Assembly: GCA_905221605.1 (NCBI GenBank)
Contig: CAJNDS010000080.1
Location: forward strand, 512,455 to 576,454
Length of the DNA: 64,000 bases
Direction: 5' to 3'
Source of the DNA: Symbiodinium natans
Lineage: Eukaryota > Sar > Dinophyceae > Suessiales > Symbiodiniaceae
Under the pieces are notes generated by a model that made no database searches, was not told the DNA's origin, and saw only the letters and a list, made by a program, of their open reading frames with translations. The translations under genes and the position numbers were made by a program. Each line of letters opens with the position of its first letter. Within the stretch, counting starts at the first letter, position 1. Below, piece after piece: positions 32,251 through 41,892 of this stretch.

Positions 32251-32633
32251 CTCAAAGGTGGTTTGGGGTTTAGGGTTTAGGGTTTAGGGTTTGGGGTTTG
32301 GGGTTTGGGGTTTAGGGTTTGGGGTTTAGGGTTTGGGGTTTAGGGTTTGGGGTTTAGGGTGTTCGTGCAGAGGTTCTGGGAAGTAACCCTAGAAAGGCGA
32401 AATCAAACCCCTATAAAACCCTCATGCCCCTTAGGCCGAAACCCTGAAGCCTAAACCCCAAAGTCAAGGAACTGGGTAGCTTCGAAACTAGGCCCAAGAC
32501 TAGCCCAGGAGCAAAAAAGGGTGCTCTTTTTGGGGTAATTCGCGGCGTTTAAGGGGAAACCCCACACCCTAAAACTTAGGGTTTACGGTTTAGGGTTTGG
32601 GGTTTCCTACTCTGGGCTCCAGCGCCAACTCAC

Positions 32634-32702
32634 AGCTTGACCGCGTAGACTAAAGGCCTGATCTTCGGCCCATCTCAACATCTGACTAATCTCGGTGGAA
32701 CC
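32634..32702 (-). CDS. Candidate exon, 69 nt, unknown protein
   Basis: 3' site AACCTCTCTTCAG|GGT; 5' site CAAGCT|GTGAGT, full consensus. Phase 0/0, 23 codons: GSTEISQMLRWAEDQ...SLRGQA. The best-supported exon here. The intron entering it is only 130 nt and consists mostly of paired telomere-type arms. Confidence 0.78.
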
Positions 32703-32832
32703 CTGAAGAGAGGTTTAGGGTTTAGGGTTTATAGGGCTTAGGGTCTAGGGTTTAGGGTTTAGGGTTTAGGGGACTCTATCTAGACATTCGAGACCCCTAA
32801 ACCCTAAACCCTAAACCCTGAACCCCAAACGC
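32703..32832 (-). other. 130-nt intron built from complementary telomere-type arms
   Basis: In gene sense it starts GCGTTTGGGGTTCAGGG, carries three TTTAGGG units, a ~30-nt loop, then about five CCCTAAA-type units and ends CCTCTCTTCAG. The arms are complementary and would bring donor and acceptor together. Flanking exons 32833-32873 and 32634-32702 keep phase across it. Confidence 0.66.
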
Positions 32833-32873
32833 GGCAAAGCTCGGATCTGAGAACAGGGCCTGCTGCTTCAGGC
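32833..32873 (-). CDS. Candidate exon, 41 nt, unknown protein
   Basis: 3' site CTCCCATGTCAG|GC; 5' site TTTGCC|GCGTTT (GC). Two bases, then LKQQALFSDPSFA. Joins 33358-33390 (one base over) and 32634-32702 in phase. Confidence 0.64.
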
Positions 32874-33279
32874 CTGACATGGGAGATCGCAGGTAGCAGG
32901 GAACAAGGGTTGTGTTTAGGGTTTGGGGTTTAGGGTTTAGGGTTTAGGTTTAGGGGCCTGTACAAGGTGAAGAGATTCTTCATTTGCGGCTGACTCTCGT
33001 ATACGGCATGGAGTGGTTTTTGGTTTAGGGTTTAGGGTGTAAGGTTTAGGGTTTAGGGGTTTAGGGGTTTAGGGTTTAGGGTTTAGGGTTTAGGGTTCGC
33101 CAGGAGAGGTGCCTTTCAACGGGAAGACAAGCTGGAGGTGCAGCATGCAATCCGATGCCTCAAGCCTTTGTGAGTTGGCAAGGAAAGGTTCCCCAAAGTT
33201 AGGGGACCTCCTTAGCAAGGGGATCATTCCATGTGGAGGTTTTTTTTCCCGAGCACCCCTATTTCGGGAAAGATCTTTC

Positions 33280-33349
33280 CTAAACCCTAAACCCTAAACC
33301 CTAAACCCTAAACCCTAAACCCTAAACCCTAAACCCTAAACCCTAAACC
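33280..33349. repeat. CCCTAAA array
   Basis: Ten perfect units left of exon 33358-33390. Confidence 0.95.
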
Positions 33350-33357
33350 GGTGATGC

Positions 33358-33390
33358 CTTCATCCCTCGCCGGACTGGCCATGTGTGCAC
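33358..33390 (-). CDS. Candidate exon, 33 nt, unknown protein
   Basis: 3' site CCCATGCCTCGCAG|GT; 5' site GATGAAG|GCATCA (GC). AHMASPARDE with two bases before and one after. First exon downstream of the copia insertion in gene sense. Confidence 0.45.
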
Positions 33391-33883
33391 CTGCGAGGCA
33401 TGGGAGCTTCATGGGATGGGTGTCTCGGGTTTAGGGCATATATGGCTTAGGGTTTAGGGTTTAGGGTTTAGGGCGTATATGGCTTAGGGTTTAGGTTGTA
33501 GGGGGGGCTTAGGGTTTAGGGTTTAGGGTTTAAGGGGGCTTAGGGTTTAAGTGTTTGGGGGTTCCGGTTTGGGGCTTAGGAGTTTCAATCTGGCTTCGGG
33601 TTCAGGGTTTAGGGTCAAGGGTGCCCTGGCCGTGAAACAAAGGTTGTATCGCGCCATGCTTCAGTAGCCGTAGTTTGAAACTATATGTTTGAAAACCCTA
33701 AACCCTAAAGTTTGGAAACTAGTCTGATTCGGAAACGATAAAAAAGTATGATTCAGAAATCCTGAGTGTTTGGACACGAATGTGGTTGTGGGGGGCATGT
33801 TTCCTGAAGCCCCGCCTTTTTTTCTCGTGTTTTCTGCAGGTTTGATTGCTGCCGACCGTATCTCGAGCAGGCCGCAGTCAAGG

Positions 33884-33888
33884 AAAGA
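33884..33888. other. Target site duplication AAAGA (left)
   Basis: AAAGA directly precedes the left LTR and recurs exactly after the right LTR at 42095-42099. Five bases is the usual length for copia elements. Confidence 0.92.
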
Positions 33889-34066
33889 TGAAAAAGTCAG
33901 ACTGAAGTTAAATCTCAACAAACGATCAGAGCTCAACCCGTCAATCTGAAGTACTCATTCCCAGAAGTCCTCTTTTCTCCTTGTGGGCTTGAGCCAACGA
34001 AGTTGGCAGTCGTCTTGAAGTCATGCAGGTAAGACTGGGAGGTGGCAGAAGTGTTGTATCTTAGCA
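33889..34066 (-). repeat. 3' LTR (left)
   Basis: 178 bp; in element sense begins TGCTAAGATACAACACTTCT and ends TTTTTCA. Differs from the other LTR once (CAAACGATC versus CAAACGGTC). Contains six GAAGT motifs on +. Confidence 0.95.
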
Positions 34067-34322
34067 CGCTCCCTTGAAGCACGAAGTTAAACGAGCAGTT
34101 AAACGAAGTGTTTCACCCATACAAGAAGTCACCAAACTGCACACACAATGAAGTGCCCTTTCTCACCATCGGACAACTGAAGTGTCCACAAAAGTCTCGA
34201 CAGCATTAAGTACATCCAATGAAGTTGGAAGTCATCCAAGCAACACTGAAGCTTCTCAAGCCGGAGAAGTATAGCAGCTCCACTGCTACGAAGTCAAACG
34301 AATTCTTCGAAGTGAGACTTTC

Positions 34323-35552
34323 TCACAAGCGAGATCGGACCCATGGAGCAAGAAGTTGGGGGTGCATCCAGAAGCGCTCAACCGAAGTGTCTTCCAATGC
34401 CTCGAAGTGCTTCTTCGTGATTGGCATGTGCATGAACCTTGAAGTCCCATGCCTGGTGATGTCGAAGGCAAACGTGAAGAAGTCCCGCCAGCAACCAGGA
34501 AGTGCGAAGACTGCCAAGCTTGCTTGCTCCGAAGTCTGAAGCAAGTACTCGCCTCTGGCAATGTGGAGGAAGTAGTCGATGTACTGCCTGTTCCAGAAGT
34601 TGGCTTGCGAAGTACTGATCAACTCCTGGATCTTCGACCGCTGAAGTCGGAAGCTGATGATGTGGATCTTCTGGTCGAGAAGTGGGTTTGCCATGGTAGG
34701 GTTCTCTTCCATGAGTAACCGCAGTCCAAAGGCCGAGAACCAAATCGAGCTCCGTGCACAGAACGCGAAGTTCATCTGTGCATTGCTCCACTGAAGATCC
34801 TTGACCCGAAGTGTCATGCCATGCATGAAGTTCTGGAACGTAGAAGTGGTCACAGCCACGAAGATGCGTGGCCCAATGCTCGGCACAGCCTCAAGGAAGT
34901 TCGGGGCCTTATACACGGGAACGGTGCCGAAGTAGATCTGAAGTTCCCCCGTCCCGTACGAGGGGTTGGTGATGCTGGGGAACAGGTTCACGACCGTGTG
35001 AAGTCTCTGCCGGTGCGGGTCGTCTCCGCACAGGACTCGCATCGCTCCCTCGCTCATGATGAACGAAGTGTCCTGGTTCTCAAAGAACGCACGGTTGAAG
35101 TCCTGCACGTTCTTGAAGTGGTTGAAGTGAAAGTTGGCCGTCGAGTGATAGTTCAGGTAGTGACGAAGTCGCTGGTCGTCCCCTAGCTGCTGAACCTGGA
35201 CGTTGAAGCCTGCGGCCCGAAGCTTCTGGAAGTTCCGGTCCGCATTGTCGCAAAAGTACATGGGCCGAAGTCGCTCAACAGCTTGAAGTATCGCCCCAGT
35301 GAAGTCCTGGTTCATCACCCACATGTAGAAGTTCCTTGCCTCCACAATCTCCGGATGCAAGTTCGGGATGTTGGCACGAAGCACACTCTCACGAAGTTGC
35401 ACCCTGTCTTTCAGAGGCACCCAAGAAGTTGGATCGTCGCGAAGTCGCTGCCTCATCTCTTCCTCTACTTGAAGTTTCCTCTGAACTTCTTGCACCTCCG
35501 GGGTCTGAAGTAGGGCCCGGCGTGCCAAAATCTTGTCCAAGAAGTCGGCCAT
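34323..35552 (-). CDS. Third ORF of the copia element, 409 aa, unknown
   Basis: Lies downstream of pol, where envelope-like or captured genes sit in some LTR elements. ATG at 35552, stop at 34323. Starts MADFLDKILARRALLQTPEV, with a charged probably helical N-terminal third and then a mixed globular-looking body rich in Phe and Asn (for example HFNHFKNVQDFNRAFFENQD). No signal peptide, no clear membrane segment, no RT or protease motif. Full length without stops and with normal amino-acid balance, so probably under selection. It could be an element accessory protein or a captured host gene. GAAGT is denser here than in pol, about one per 32 bp across 34067-35999. Confidence 0.7.
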   Translation of the reverse strand: MADFLDKILARRALLQTPEVQEVQRKLQVEEEMRQRLRDDPTSWVPLKDRVQLRESVLRANIPNLHPEIVEARNFYMWVMNQDFTGAILQAVERLRPMYFCDNADRNFQKLRAAGFNVQVQQLGDDQRLRHYLNYHSTANFHFNHFKNVQDFNRAFFENQDTSFIMSEGAMRVLCGDDPHRQRLHTVVNLFPSITNPSYGTGELQIYFGTVPVYKAPNFLEAVPSIGPRIFVAVTTSTFQNFMHGMTLRVKDLQWSNAQMNFAFCARSSIWFSAFGLRLLMEENPTMANPLLDQKIHIISFRLQRSKIQELISTSQANFWNRQYIDYFLHIARGEYLLQTSEQASLAVFALPGCWRDFFTFAFDITRHGTSRFMHMPITKKHFEALEDTSVERFWMHPQLLAPWVRSRL

Positions 35553-35877
35553 CTCGAAGTCGCTGTGATGACAAAGAAGTCGAAGAGCTTAAAGCTGATC
35601 TCTCAAAAGAAGTCTCGCTAAGCGAGCACAATCCGGTGTGAAGTGGCATACCAAGTCCCAACCAAAGGTGGGCACATTCCGGTTTGAAGTTTTCACACCA
35701 CCATGCAAGAAACGAATACCATATGCAGTTGCCATCCATGAAGTACATCAGCAAACCATTCAACGCAGAAACCAAGAAGTACATCGCATAAGCAGAAGCC
35801 ATGGCAACGAAGTGGAACAAGAACCAAGGTGCGAAGTTGCAGCCAAACATTTGACGGCGGCCATGAAGTCCTTGCAA
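35389..35877 (-). CDS. Small ORF with hydrophobic N-terminal half, 162 aa, doubtful
   Basis: Between pol and the 409-codon ORF and overlapping the latter by about 160 nt in another frame. The first 60 residues hold two or three hydrophobic stretches (for example PWFLFHFVAMASAYAMYFLV), which might be membrane segments. The second half is Ser/Arg-rich antiframe sequence. Could be noise. Confidence 0.28.
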   Translation of the reverse strand: MQGLHGRRQMFGCNFAPWFLFHFVAMASAYAMYFLVSALNGLLMYFMDGNCIWYSFLAWWCENFKPECAHLWLGLGMPLHTGLCSLSETSFERSALSSSTSLSSQRLRDGRLLGQDFGTPGPTSDPGGARSSEETSSRGRDEAATSRRSNFLGASERQGATS

Positions 35878-35998
35878 AGCGGCTCTGGGGAAGTTTCCTA
35901 AGGAAGAGGACCTCCGAGACCCTGAAGTTTGTCAAAGGGGAGCTCTGCTTTAGAATTCGAAGTGAAACTTTCTTAGCTACCTGGCTCAACTCGAGAAG

Positions 35999-38900
35999 TT
36001 AGGCTACCCTACCAAAAGGATACCCTACTCCTAAGGCTCCTAGGTGCTTCAGAAGTACATCTCGTGAGACATATTTGGTAAGCACATCTGAAGGATTCGA
36101 AGTACCAGCAACTTTCTTTATTTGAAGTATGCTTTGCTGAACCAGCTCTTGCATGTACAAGAAACGAAGTTCGACATGACGAGTTTTCTTCGAAGCCCCG
36201 AAGCGAGTGCTCATCGATTTTCCGGCCGAGGAATCGGTAAAAACGCGGATGTTGATTTTCGAAGTGATTTCCATTTCGAGAAGCAGGGATTTCACGAAGA
36301 GGCATTCCGAAGTGCCAAGACCGATGCTGTAAAGCTCTGCTTCGCCACTAGAAGTCGCTATCGTCTGTTGGGTGCGGCTTTGCGAAGCAATTAAAGCACC
36401 ATTGAAGAACACTGCAACACCTGAAGTGCTCTTGCGTGTCTGAACACAGCCTGCCCAATCCGAGTCTACATATGCTACGACATCAAGAGAAGTCATGTGC
36501 TCACGCAGCTTGACTCTCGGTCGAAGTGTCAAGACACAGGCCTTGGTTCCTTGCAAATAGCGAAGTAGGGCCTTGACCTTGGAACGATGGTCCTCCGTGG
36601 GTGAAGTCAAGCCACGGGACAATTCCTTGACAGCATACTGGAGGTCGGGCCTAATGCTGCTTAGCCAGAGAAGTTGTCCTACGATTCTTCGGTATTGCTT
36701 GTGTTCTGAAGCATTTAGGGGCTCTTCGGATTGAATCTTCTTTCGAAGTGCGTCGTTTCCGGGAGTTGGACTGGGTTTGCAGTCCTGAAGCCCATACTCT
36801 TCAAGCATCTTGTCAACGTACGAAGTGGGCATGGATATCTCTATGGAATCCTCTCGCCTTGTTATGCAGCGACCCAAGAAGTTTATGCTCTTACCCGGCG
36901 TCAGCTCACCTTCCTTTCGAAGAAGAAGATGCTCCTGAAGTTTGGCAAACAGATGTTCGCAGGGCTCCTTTGCGCCAAACAGAAGCACGTCATCTACGTA
37001 GCACAGAAGGTAAACCTTATACTCCGGATGGAAGTACAAGTTTGGATCGCTTTTGAGACGTTTGAATCCCAACTGCTGCATCACACTTGCGAAGTGAAGC
37101 TGCCATGCTTTAGGGCTTTGCTTTAACCCGTACATAGCTCGGCGAAGTCGCCACAACACTCCACCTTTAGGATAGAATTCCATGGGAGGAATGACAAAGA
37201 CCTCTTCATTGAGAAGTGCATGAAGGAACGCAGTCGACACGTCGCCTGCAAGCACGAACCAGTCGTAGGTGCACGCCAGCGTCAGAAGTAACTTGAGCGT
37301 CGCAAGGGAAGGAGTTGAAGCGAAGGTGTCGTCAGGGTCTTCAACGACCTGGTCGAAGCCACGCACGCACACGCGGCATCTCACACCATCTCCTTTGGGG
37401 CGCTTGACCCACTTAGTTGAGATGGCATTCTGAAGTTGCTCCTCCGTACACTCCGACTCAAGACGCTCTTCAAACACCTCGAAGTGCTCAAGCGACTCGC
37501 GCTCCTTTTGCATTCCCTTGATTTCTTGGTCAAGGTCAAACTCAGTGTCGTACCAGACGACGGGATGTTCCGCGCGAAGTGCCTGAAGCTCTTCGGCACG
37601 GTCAACATTCACCTCCACAGGAATTTCAAGTCCATCTTTCGCAGTCACCGACGCAACACAAGAAGTCGACGCAACCAAGCCATCGGGGAAGACAGCCGAC
37701 ACGCGCTGAAGTTTTGTTGAGCCTGCGGCTGACGCATCTTCAGCGTCGCGCTTGTCACCTTGAAGTGGCTCTGTTCTCACGCGAAGTGTCGGGGGTTCGT
37801 CTTCTGGCAACGCTTCTGCGACACGCTTGCTCGCTGAAGCTTCCTGGGAAGTGTCTTGCTCCATGACGTCTCCTACTCCACCTTCTGCGGGCACGGAGTC
37901 GAAAGCGTCAGCTCCTGACTCTTCCTGCTGAGATGAAGTGTCCGGCGCTTGCGCTCCCTGCACGCTCGGACCTGCGGCAGGAGGAGCAGCGTCGGATGGG
38001 AGAATGAAGTTCGCACTCTCCTCTTCGCGACCACGCGGATCCCAAGGAGTGGCCTTCATGGATTCCAGAAGTTCTTTGTTGACTTGCTGCTCTGCAGGAA
38101 GTCTGCGAACGCTGCGTGTCTTGAAGACGCCGTCAGCATTGGCAACCACATGCATGTCAGAAGTGCTTTCACGCCCAAGCCACAGAGCACATTCCCAAGC
38201 TGGCTCGGCTTTGGGCACGCGACCCGGAAGTCGAAACCACACGGCTTCTCCGAAGCGACACACTGCGGAAGTGTATCTGCGTGTCCAGCGGCGCTCGTAC
38301 GGAGTCTGACTGTCGCTGCGAACAGAGAAGTTGTTCAGCAAGAACTGCGCATGCTTGACAAGCCAAGGAAAGATTGGAGAAGTGACAGGGATGTCGCACT
38401 CATATCTCTTGGCTAGGTCGAGACGCAAGGCTCTGACCTGCGCATAGAGAAGTGCTTGCGCCTGTCCTACTGCTCCCTGCGCCTGCTTCCATTCTTTTGG
38501 ACTGTTACGAAGTGCCAAACCGCCTATTTCGGAAGTCACCGTTTCGGCAACCACCTTGAGCGCAGGTTCGGGATCGCACTGAAGTATCCCAAATGTGCGG
38601 CCAATGTCCAGCACGAAGCGACGAAGTTCCGCTTCGGCATAAACAGAATGGCCTTTGCGAGGCACAACGACTGCAAGCGCAAGTCCAGTGATCACGTCTC
38701 GCACGTTGAGAAGTGTCACTTGGTTCTCTCCTTTGTCCGGCATGAACGAATAATCGCACTGAAGCACAGGCTGCTTCATGCGAAGTTTCTTGGAGTGGTC
38801 CTGCCGGCTTTTTGCTTGGACGCACACGGGACACCAGCTTCTGAAGGGAAGATGTGTCAAGTTGTGCTCCTCTCTTTCTTGCTCCGTTGGAGCAGGAGGT

Positions 38901-40429
38901 GCACGAAGTGTGCGAGGAACTCTGGCTGCTATGTCGCCTTCAGCTAACTCTGGCTCAGGAAGTGGATCACACGCTTCCTGGTCGGGCTTGGCGAAGCAAG
39001 TAGCACCAGTGAAAGTGAAGCCAACGTCACGCTTGGCTCCTTCACTTTCGAAGTCCCACGTGTCCTCGCGCCACTGGTCTCCATCAGAAGTCTGCAAGCA
39101 TGTCATGCGCTCATGACCAAGATCACCACGATCCGGTCCACCTTGAAGTTCTGCTTCTGTGGGGACAAACAGGGTGCTGCGAGGCTCGAAGTGGAAACGA
39201 ATCCACATCAACGGAGTATCAAGCCAGAAGTCATGCTCATACGGAAGTCCGGTGCTCGGATCATGTTCCTCAAGCTGTGCCAGCACAAGCCTACGCACTG
39301 AAGCCTCATTTCCATCAGAAGCTTCGCGCATGCGTTTCTGAAGTGCTGACCTTGGCGGGTACAAGGAAGACTCAGGCCTCGCGCTGTTGCGAGAAGTCGG
39401 CGCCCGCTGCGCCGGTTCTTCGCACTGCTCTTCGCGAAGTGGCTGCCGCGCAGAAGAAGGTTTGCTTTCTGCGGGCTCTGGCACTGGCGGAGTCAGCAGT
39501 GACTTCTTTTCCAGAAGTCTCCTGGGCGGTCGCTGAGCCGGCGGAGTGGTGAGCAAGAACTCCGTCCTGCCTTTCCAGAAGTAACTCAACGAACGCGTGG
39601 GCTCATCTGAAGTCACCCAGTTGTCCACGATCTCTTGCTCATTTCCTTGATCATCTGTCAAGAAAGTTTTTCTCTGTTGAGCAAGCTGATCCAACGCAAC
39701 TGGTCTGTCTGAAGTGCCAGTGGGCACGAAGAGTGCTCTGCGAGGTCTTTTGTGATATCTCACGAGGACATTCCTTGCAACGTCGAAGTGCCACCGATCT
39801 GCATGATAGTACACTGGCTTGAAAGATTTGGCTGAGGACTCACGATTCGCAGCCATTCTGAAGTTATCGTGCAACGCGACACACACAACCTCAAAATCCG
39901 ATTTGACAAAAGGAAGTATCTCAGGTTTGAGGAAGAGAAGTGACCCTTCTCGACTCACTGGGATTGTTTGTCCATCCGGAGCCTGAAGTGCTTGGGTGTC
40001 AGACCCCAGCACTGCGGTGTACCCTTGAGACAGAAGTCTTCCTACCGAAACGATAGGATAGGGAATGTCGGTGACATAGAAGTGCATGTGAAACTCGACA
40101 TCACCGACTTTCATGCCTACCAATCTTCGTCCATAGATGTTGAGAAGTTGGCCCGTGACACTGCGAAGTGGGGGAGGTCTTTCAGGAAGTGGCAACAACG
40201 GCCACTCTTTCGCGAAGTTCTTGGGGCAGCAATGTGCTGCTGCGCCACTGTCGAACAAAACCCATTTCGAGCTTTCTGAAGTAACAGATGCGACATGTTC
40301 CTCGAAGAAAACATCACAAAACGAAGCGTCGAGATGCGGAAGGCCGAAGTCAAACAAGGTCTTGTGAACCATGAACCCTGTCTCCTCCTGGCCTGAAGTG
40401 CTCAAAGCTCCGGTCGTCGCAATGGGCAA
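35999..40429 (-). CDS. pol: Copia Pol: protease, integrase, reverse transcriptase, RNase H
   Basis: 1476 codons counted from a TTG at 40429. There is no ATG there, and the frame stays open upstream to about 40534, inside gag. Protease: WVLFDSGAAAHCC (Asp about residue 60). Integrase: zinc-binding H-x3-H...C-x2-C near 520 (HNLTHLPFRSWCPVC), core Asp near 558 (LQCDYSFM) and near 615 (LQCDPEPAL). At the position 35 residues after the second Asp, where Glu is expected, the sequence is GAVGQAQ, i.e. Gly (codon at 38465-38467). RT: AMYGLKQSPKAW and YVDDVLLFG (YVDD about 1146). RNase H: YVDSDWAG, GEAELYS, FTDSSAGK, ending LTKYVSRDVLLKHL. Domain order is typical copia. The frame is -1 relative to gag. 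Confidence 0.95.
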   Translation of the reverse strand: MPIATTGALSTSGQEETGFMVHKTLFDFGLPHLDASFCDVFFEEHVASVTSESSKWVLFDSGAAAHCCPKNFAKEWPLLPLPERPPPLRSVTGQLLNIYGRRLVGMKVGDVEFHMHFYVTDIPYPIVSVGRLLSQGYTAVLGSDTQALQAPDGQTIPVSREGSLLFLKPEILPFVKSDFEVVCVALHDNFRMAANRESSAKSFKPVYYHADRWHFDVARNVLVRYHKRPRRALFVPTGTSDRPVALDQLAQQRKTFLTDDQGNEQEIVDNWVTSDEPTRSLSYFWKGRTEFLLTTPPAQRPPRRLLEKKSLLTPPVPEPAESKPSSARQPLREEQCEEPAQRAPTSRNSARPESSLYPPRSALQKRMREASDGNEASVRRLVLAQLEEHDPSTGLPYEHDFWLDTPLMWIRFHFEPRSTLFVPTEAELQGGPDRGDLGHERMTCLQTSDGDQWREDTWDFESEGAKRDVGFTFTGATCFAKPDQEACDPLPEPELAEGDIAARVPRTLRAPPAPTEQEREEHNLTHLPFRSWCPVCVQAKSRQDHSKKLRMKQPVLQCDYSFMPDKGENQVTLLNVRDVITGLALAVVVPRKGHSVYAEAELRRFVLDIGRTFGILQCDPEPALKVVAETVTSEIGGLALRNSPKEWKQAQGAVGQAQALLYAQVRALRLDLAKRYECDIPVTSPIFPWLVKHAQFLLNNFSVRSDSQTPYERRWTRRYTSAVCRFGEAVWFRLPGRVPKAEPAWECALWLGRESTSDMHVVANADGVFKTRSVRRLPAEQQVNKELLESMKATPWDPRGREEESANFILPSDAAPPAAGPSVQGAQAPDTSSQQEESGADAFDSVPAEGGVGDVMEQDTSQEASASKRVAEALPEDEPPTLRVRTEPLQGDKRDAEDASAAGSTKLQRVSAVFPDGLVASTSCVASVTAKDGLEIPVEVNVDRAEELQALRAEHPVVWYDTEFDLDQEIKGMQKERESLEHFEVFEERLESECTEEQLQNAISTKWVKRPKGDGVRCRVCVRGFDQVVEDPDDTFASTPSLATLKLLLTLACTYDWFVLAGDVSTAFLHALLNEEVFVIPPMEFYPKGGVLWRLRRAMYGLKQSPKAWQLHFASVMQQLGFKRLKSDPNLYFHPEYKVYLLCYVDDVLLFGAKEPCEHLFAKLQEHLLLRKEGELTPGKSINFLGRCITRREDSIEISMPTSYVDKMLEEYGLQDCKPSPTPGNDALRKKIQSEEPLNASEHKQYRRIVGQLLWLSSIRPDLQYAVKELSRGLTSPTEDHRSKVKALLRYLQGTKACVLTLRPRVKLREHMTSLDVVAYVDSDWAGCVQTRKSTSGVAVFFNGALIASQSRTQQTIATSSGEAELYSIGLGTSECLFVKSLLLEMEITSKINIRVFTDSSAGKSMSTRFGASKKTRHVELRFLYMQELVQQSILQIKKVAGTSNPSDVLTKYVSRDVLLKHLGALGVGYPFGRVA
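38465..38467 (-). other. Integrase third catalytic residue: GGA (Gly) in place of Glu
   Basis: Core reads ...EWKQAQGAVGQAQ... where copia and retroviral integrases have G-A-V/L-E. Spacing from the second Asp is exactly 35 residues. GGA differs from GAA by one transition. Confidence 0.7.
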
Positions 40430-41877
40430 CGATGTCCCTGAGTGATGCTTCCTAGGGTCATGGCTGCAAGGAGAAGTCCTGAAGCTTTGGGCTTTGGCTT
40501 TGGCGAGGCTTTTGCTGAAGTGTTCGTACGACTGCTAGTTGGGGCTTGAAGTCCTGGGGGACCTTCTAGCACTACAGCTGAGACCTTTCCTTCAGCAGAA
40601 GTCTGGTTGCTTGCAAGCGGATTCGGGCCTGAAGTCTCCATGGTTTGCTGTTCCGGGACTACGGGAAGTTGGGAAGATTCCTCATAACCCCAATCCTCAG
40701 AAGGCCACCAAGAAGTCCAAGACCCATCATCACCATCATACCATGAATAACCGAAGTCATCCACAGCACCAACCGAGAGATCGTACGGATCCCAACCGAA
40801 TTCACTCCAATCATCGAAGTACCATCCATCGTCCTGCCATTCTGCCGAGGCAGAAGTGTCGTCAACCGATGCAACACGGTTTGCCTGATAGCATTCCTTT
40901 GAAGTGTGGCCTGTCTTGCCACATGTCCAGCACGTGATGCTGCTACTGCTACTGCTGTTGCCTTTGCTCGAAGTTCCTTTCATGAAACCACCTGTTCCTT
41001 TTCCTTTTCCTTTGCTGAAGTTTCCTTTGCTTCCTTTCTTTCCTGAACCGAAGTTCGGGCCTTTCGCAAAACTCTTTCCAAAGCTCTTTCCTTTTCCTTT
41101 TCCTTTCATGAAGTTCCAGTGACCGAAGCCACCTTTGCCTCCTTTGCCATGCTTTCCTTTTCCTTTTCCGAAGTGACTTTTGCCCACAGCTCCAATGTCC
41201 ATCGGAGCAGGACCCTGGGAATTTGAAGTTGCTGTGCCCTGAAGCATCAACCGAGACCTGAAGTAAGACAAAATGACTTCACGCATCTGGGGGTATGTGC
41301 GAATAGAAGTAGAATTCAACCGAAGATGCTGCTGCAGAGGACCTGTTGTCTTATTCAGAAGTGTGGCTATAAGAACTCCGTCGGGCAGCGGTATGCCAGT
41401 GAGCGTTTCGTAGCGAATTTTCACCGTCTCCCACGCATTGAAGTCTTGTTCGAAGGTTGCAGGGTTAAAACGCCAATCTAGAACCTGGGCGAGAAGTGAA
41501 TGTTCACGCTGCGCGTCCGGCATGCTGAATTTCTGTTTGAGCCTTCGCCAAGTTTCGAAGCCATTTCCGCCGATGTTCTGCCTCACGAGAAGTTTCGCTG
41601 CGCCGGAAGTGAGATTCGCCAAAAGAACATGAAGTTTTCGACTGAACGCGTGAAGCTGTTGCGCGCGCGGATGTCCGAACTGTGCGAAGTGTGCATCCTC
41701 GATTTCGACATCTGAAGCTGCACTCCGCTCGAGAAGTTGACTTACATCGGCATCGAAGAGAGCAACATAGATAGTGAAGTTCCATTCCCATTCTTCCCAG
41801 GATTCTGGGTTTCCATTAAACACTGAAGGAAGTGGCAACCGAAGTTTGCCAGCAAGCTCACCTTCTAGCTCTGCCAT
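40402..41877 (-). CDS. gag: Copia Gag polyprotein, 491 aa
   Basis: ATG at 41877, 39 nt from the 5' LTR. Residues 1-210 resemble the gag/UBN2-type capsid domain (NPESWEEWEWNF, FETWRRLKQKF). Residues 230-305 are a Gly/Lys-rich basic tract (repeated GKGKG), likely RNA-binding. A CCHC zinc knuckle CWTCGKTGHTSKEC lies at about 316-329. A Trp/Asp-rich acidic stretch follows (WYFDDWSEFGWDPYDL), then a Pro/Ser/Lys tail. Overlaps the open pol frame by about 130 nt. Could be host-specific in its acidic segment, which I do not recognise from other copia Gags. Confidence 0.92.
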   Translation of the reverse strand: MAELEGELAGKLRLPLPSVFNGNPESWEEWEWNFTIYVALFDADVSQLLERSAASDVEIEDAHFAQFGHPRAQQLHAFSRKLHVLLANLTSGAAKLLVRQNIGGNGFETWRRLKQKFSMPDAQREHSLLAQVLDWRFNPATFEQDFNAWETVKIRYETLTGIPLPDGVLIATLLNKTTGPLQQHLRLNSTSIRTYPQMREVILSYFRSRLMLQGTATSNSQGPAPMDIGAVGKSHFGKGKGKHGKGGKGGFGHWNFMKGKGKGKSFGKSFAKGPNFGSGKKGSKGNFSKGKGKGTGGFMKGTSSKGNSSSSSSITCWTCGKTGHTSKECYQANRVASVDDTSASAEWQDDGWYFDDWSEFGWDPYDLSVGAVDDFGYSWYDGDDGSWTSWWPSEDWGYEESSQLPVVPEQQTMETSGPNPLASNQTSAEGKVSAVVLEGPPGLQAPTSSRTNTSAKASPKPKPKASGLLLAAMTLGSITQGHRCPLRRPEL

Positions 41878-41892
41878 CTACCCGAAGTCTCT

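Noticed and set aside
33661-33936. 91-aa minus frame crossing the left LTR edge
   Set aside because: It spans the insertion boundary, so it cannot be an old gene, and no protein-like features were seen.
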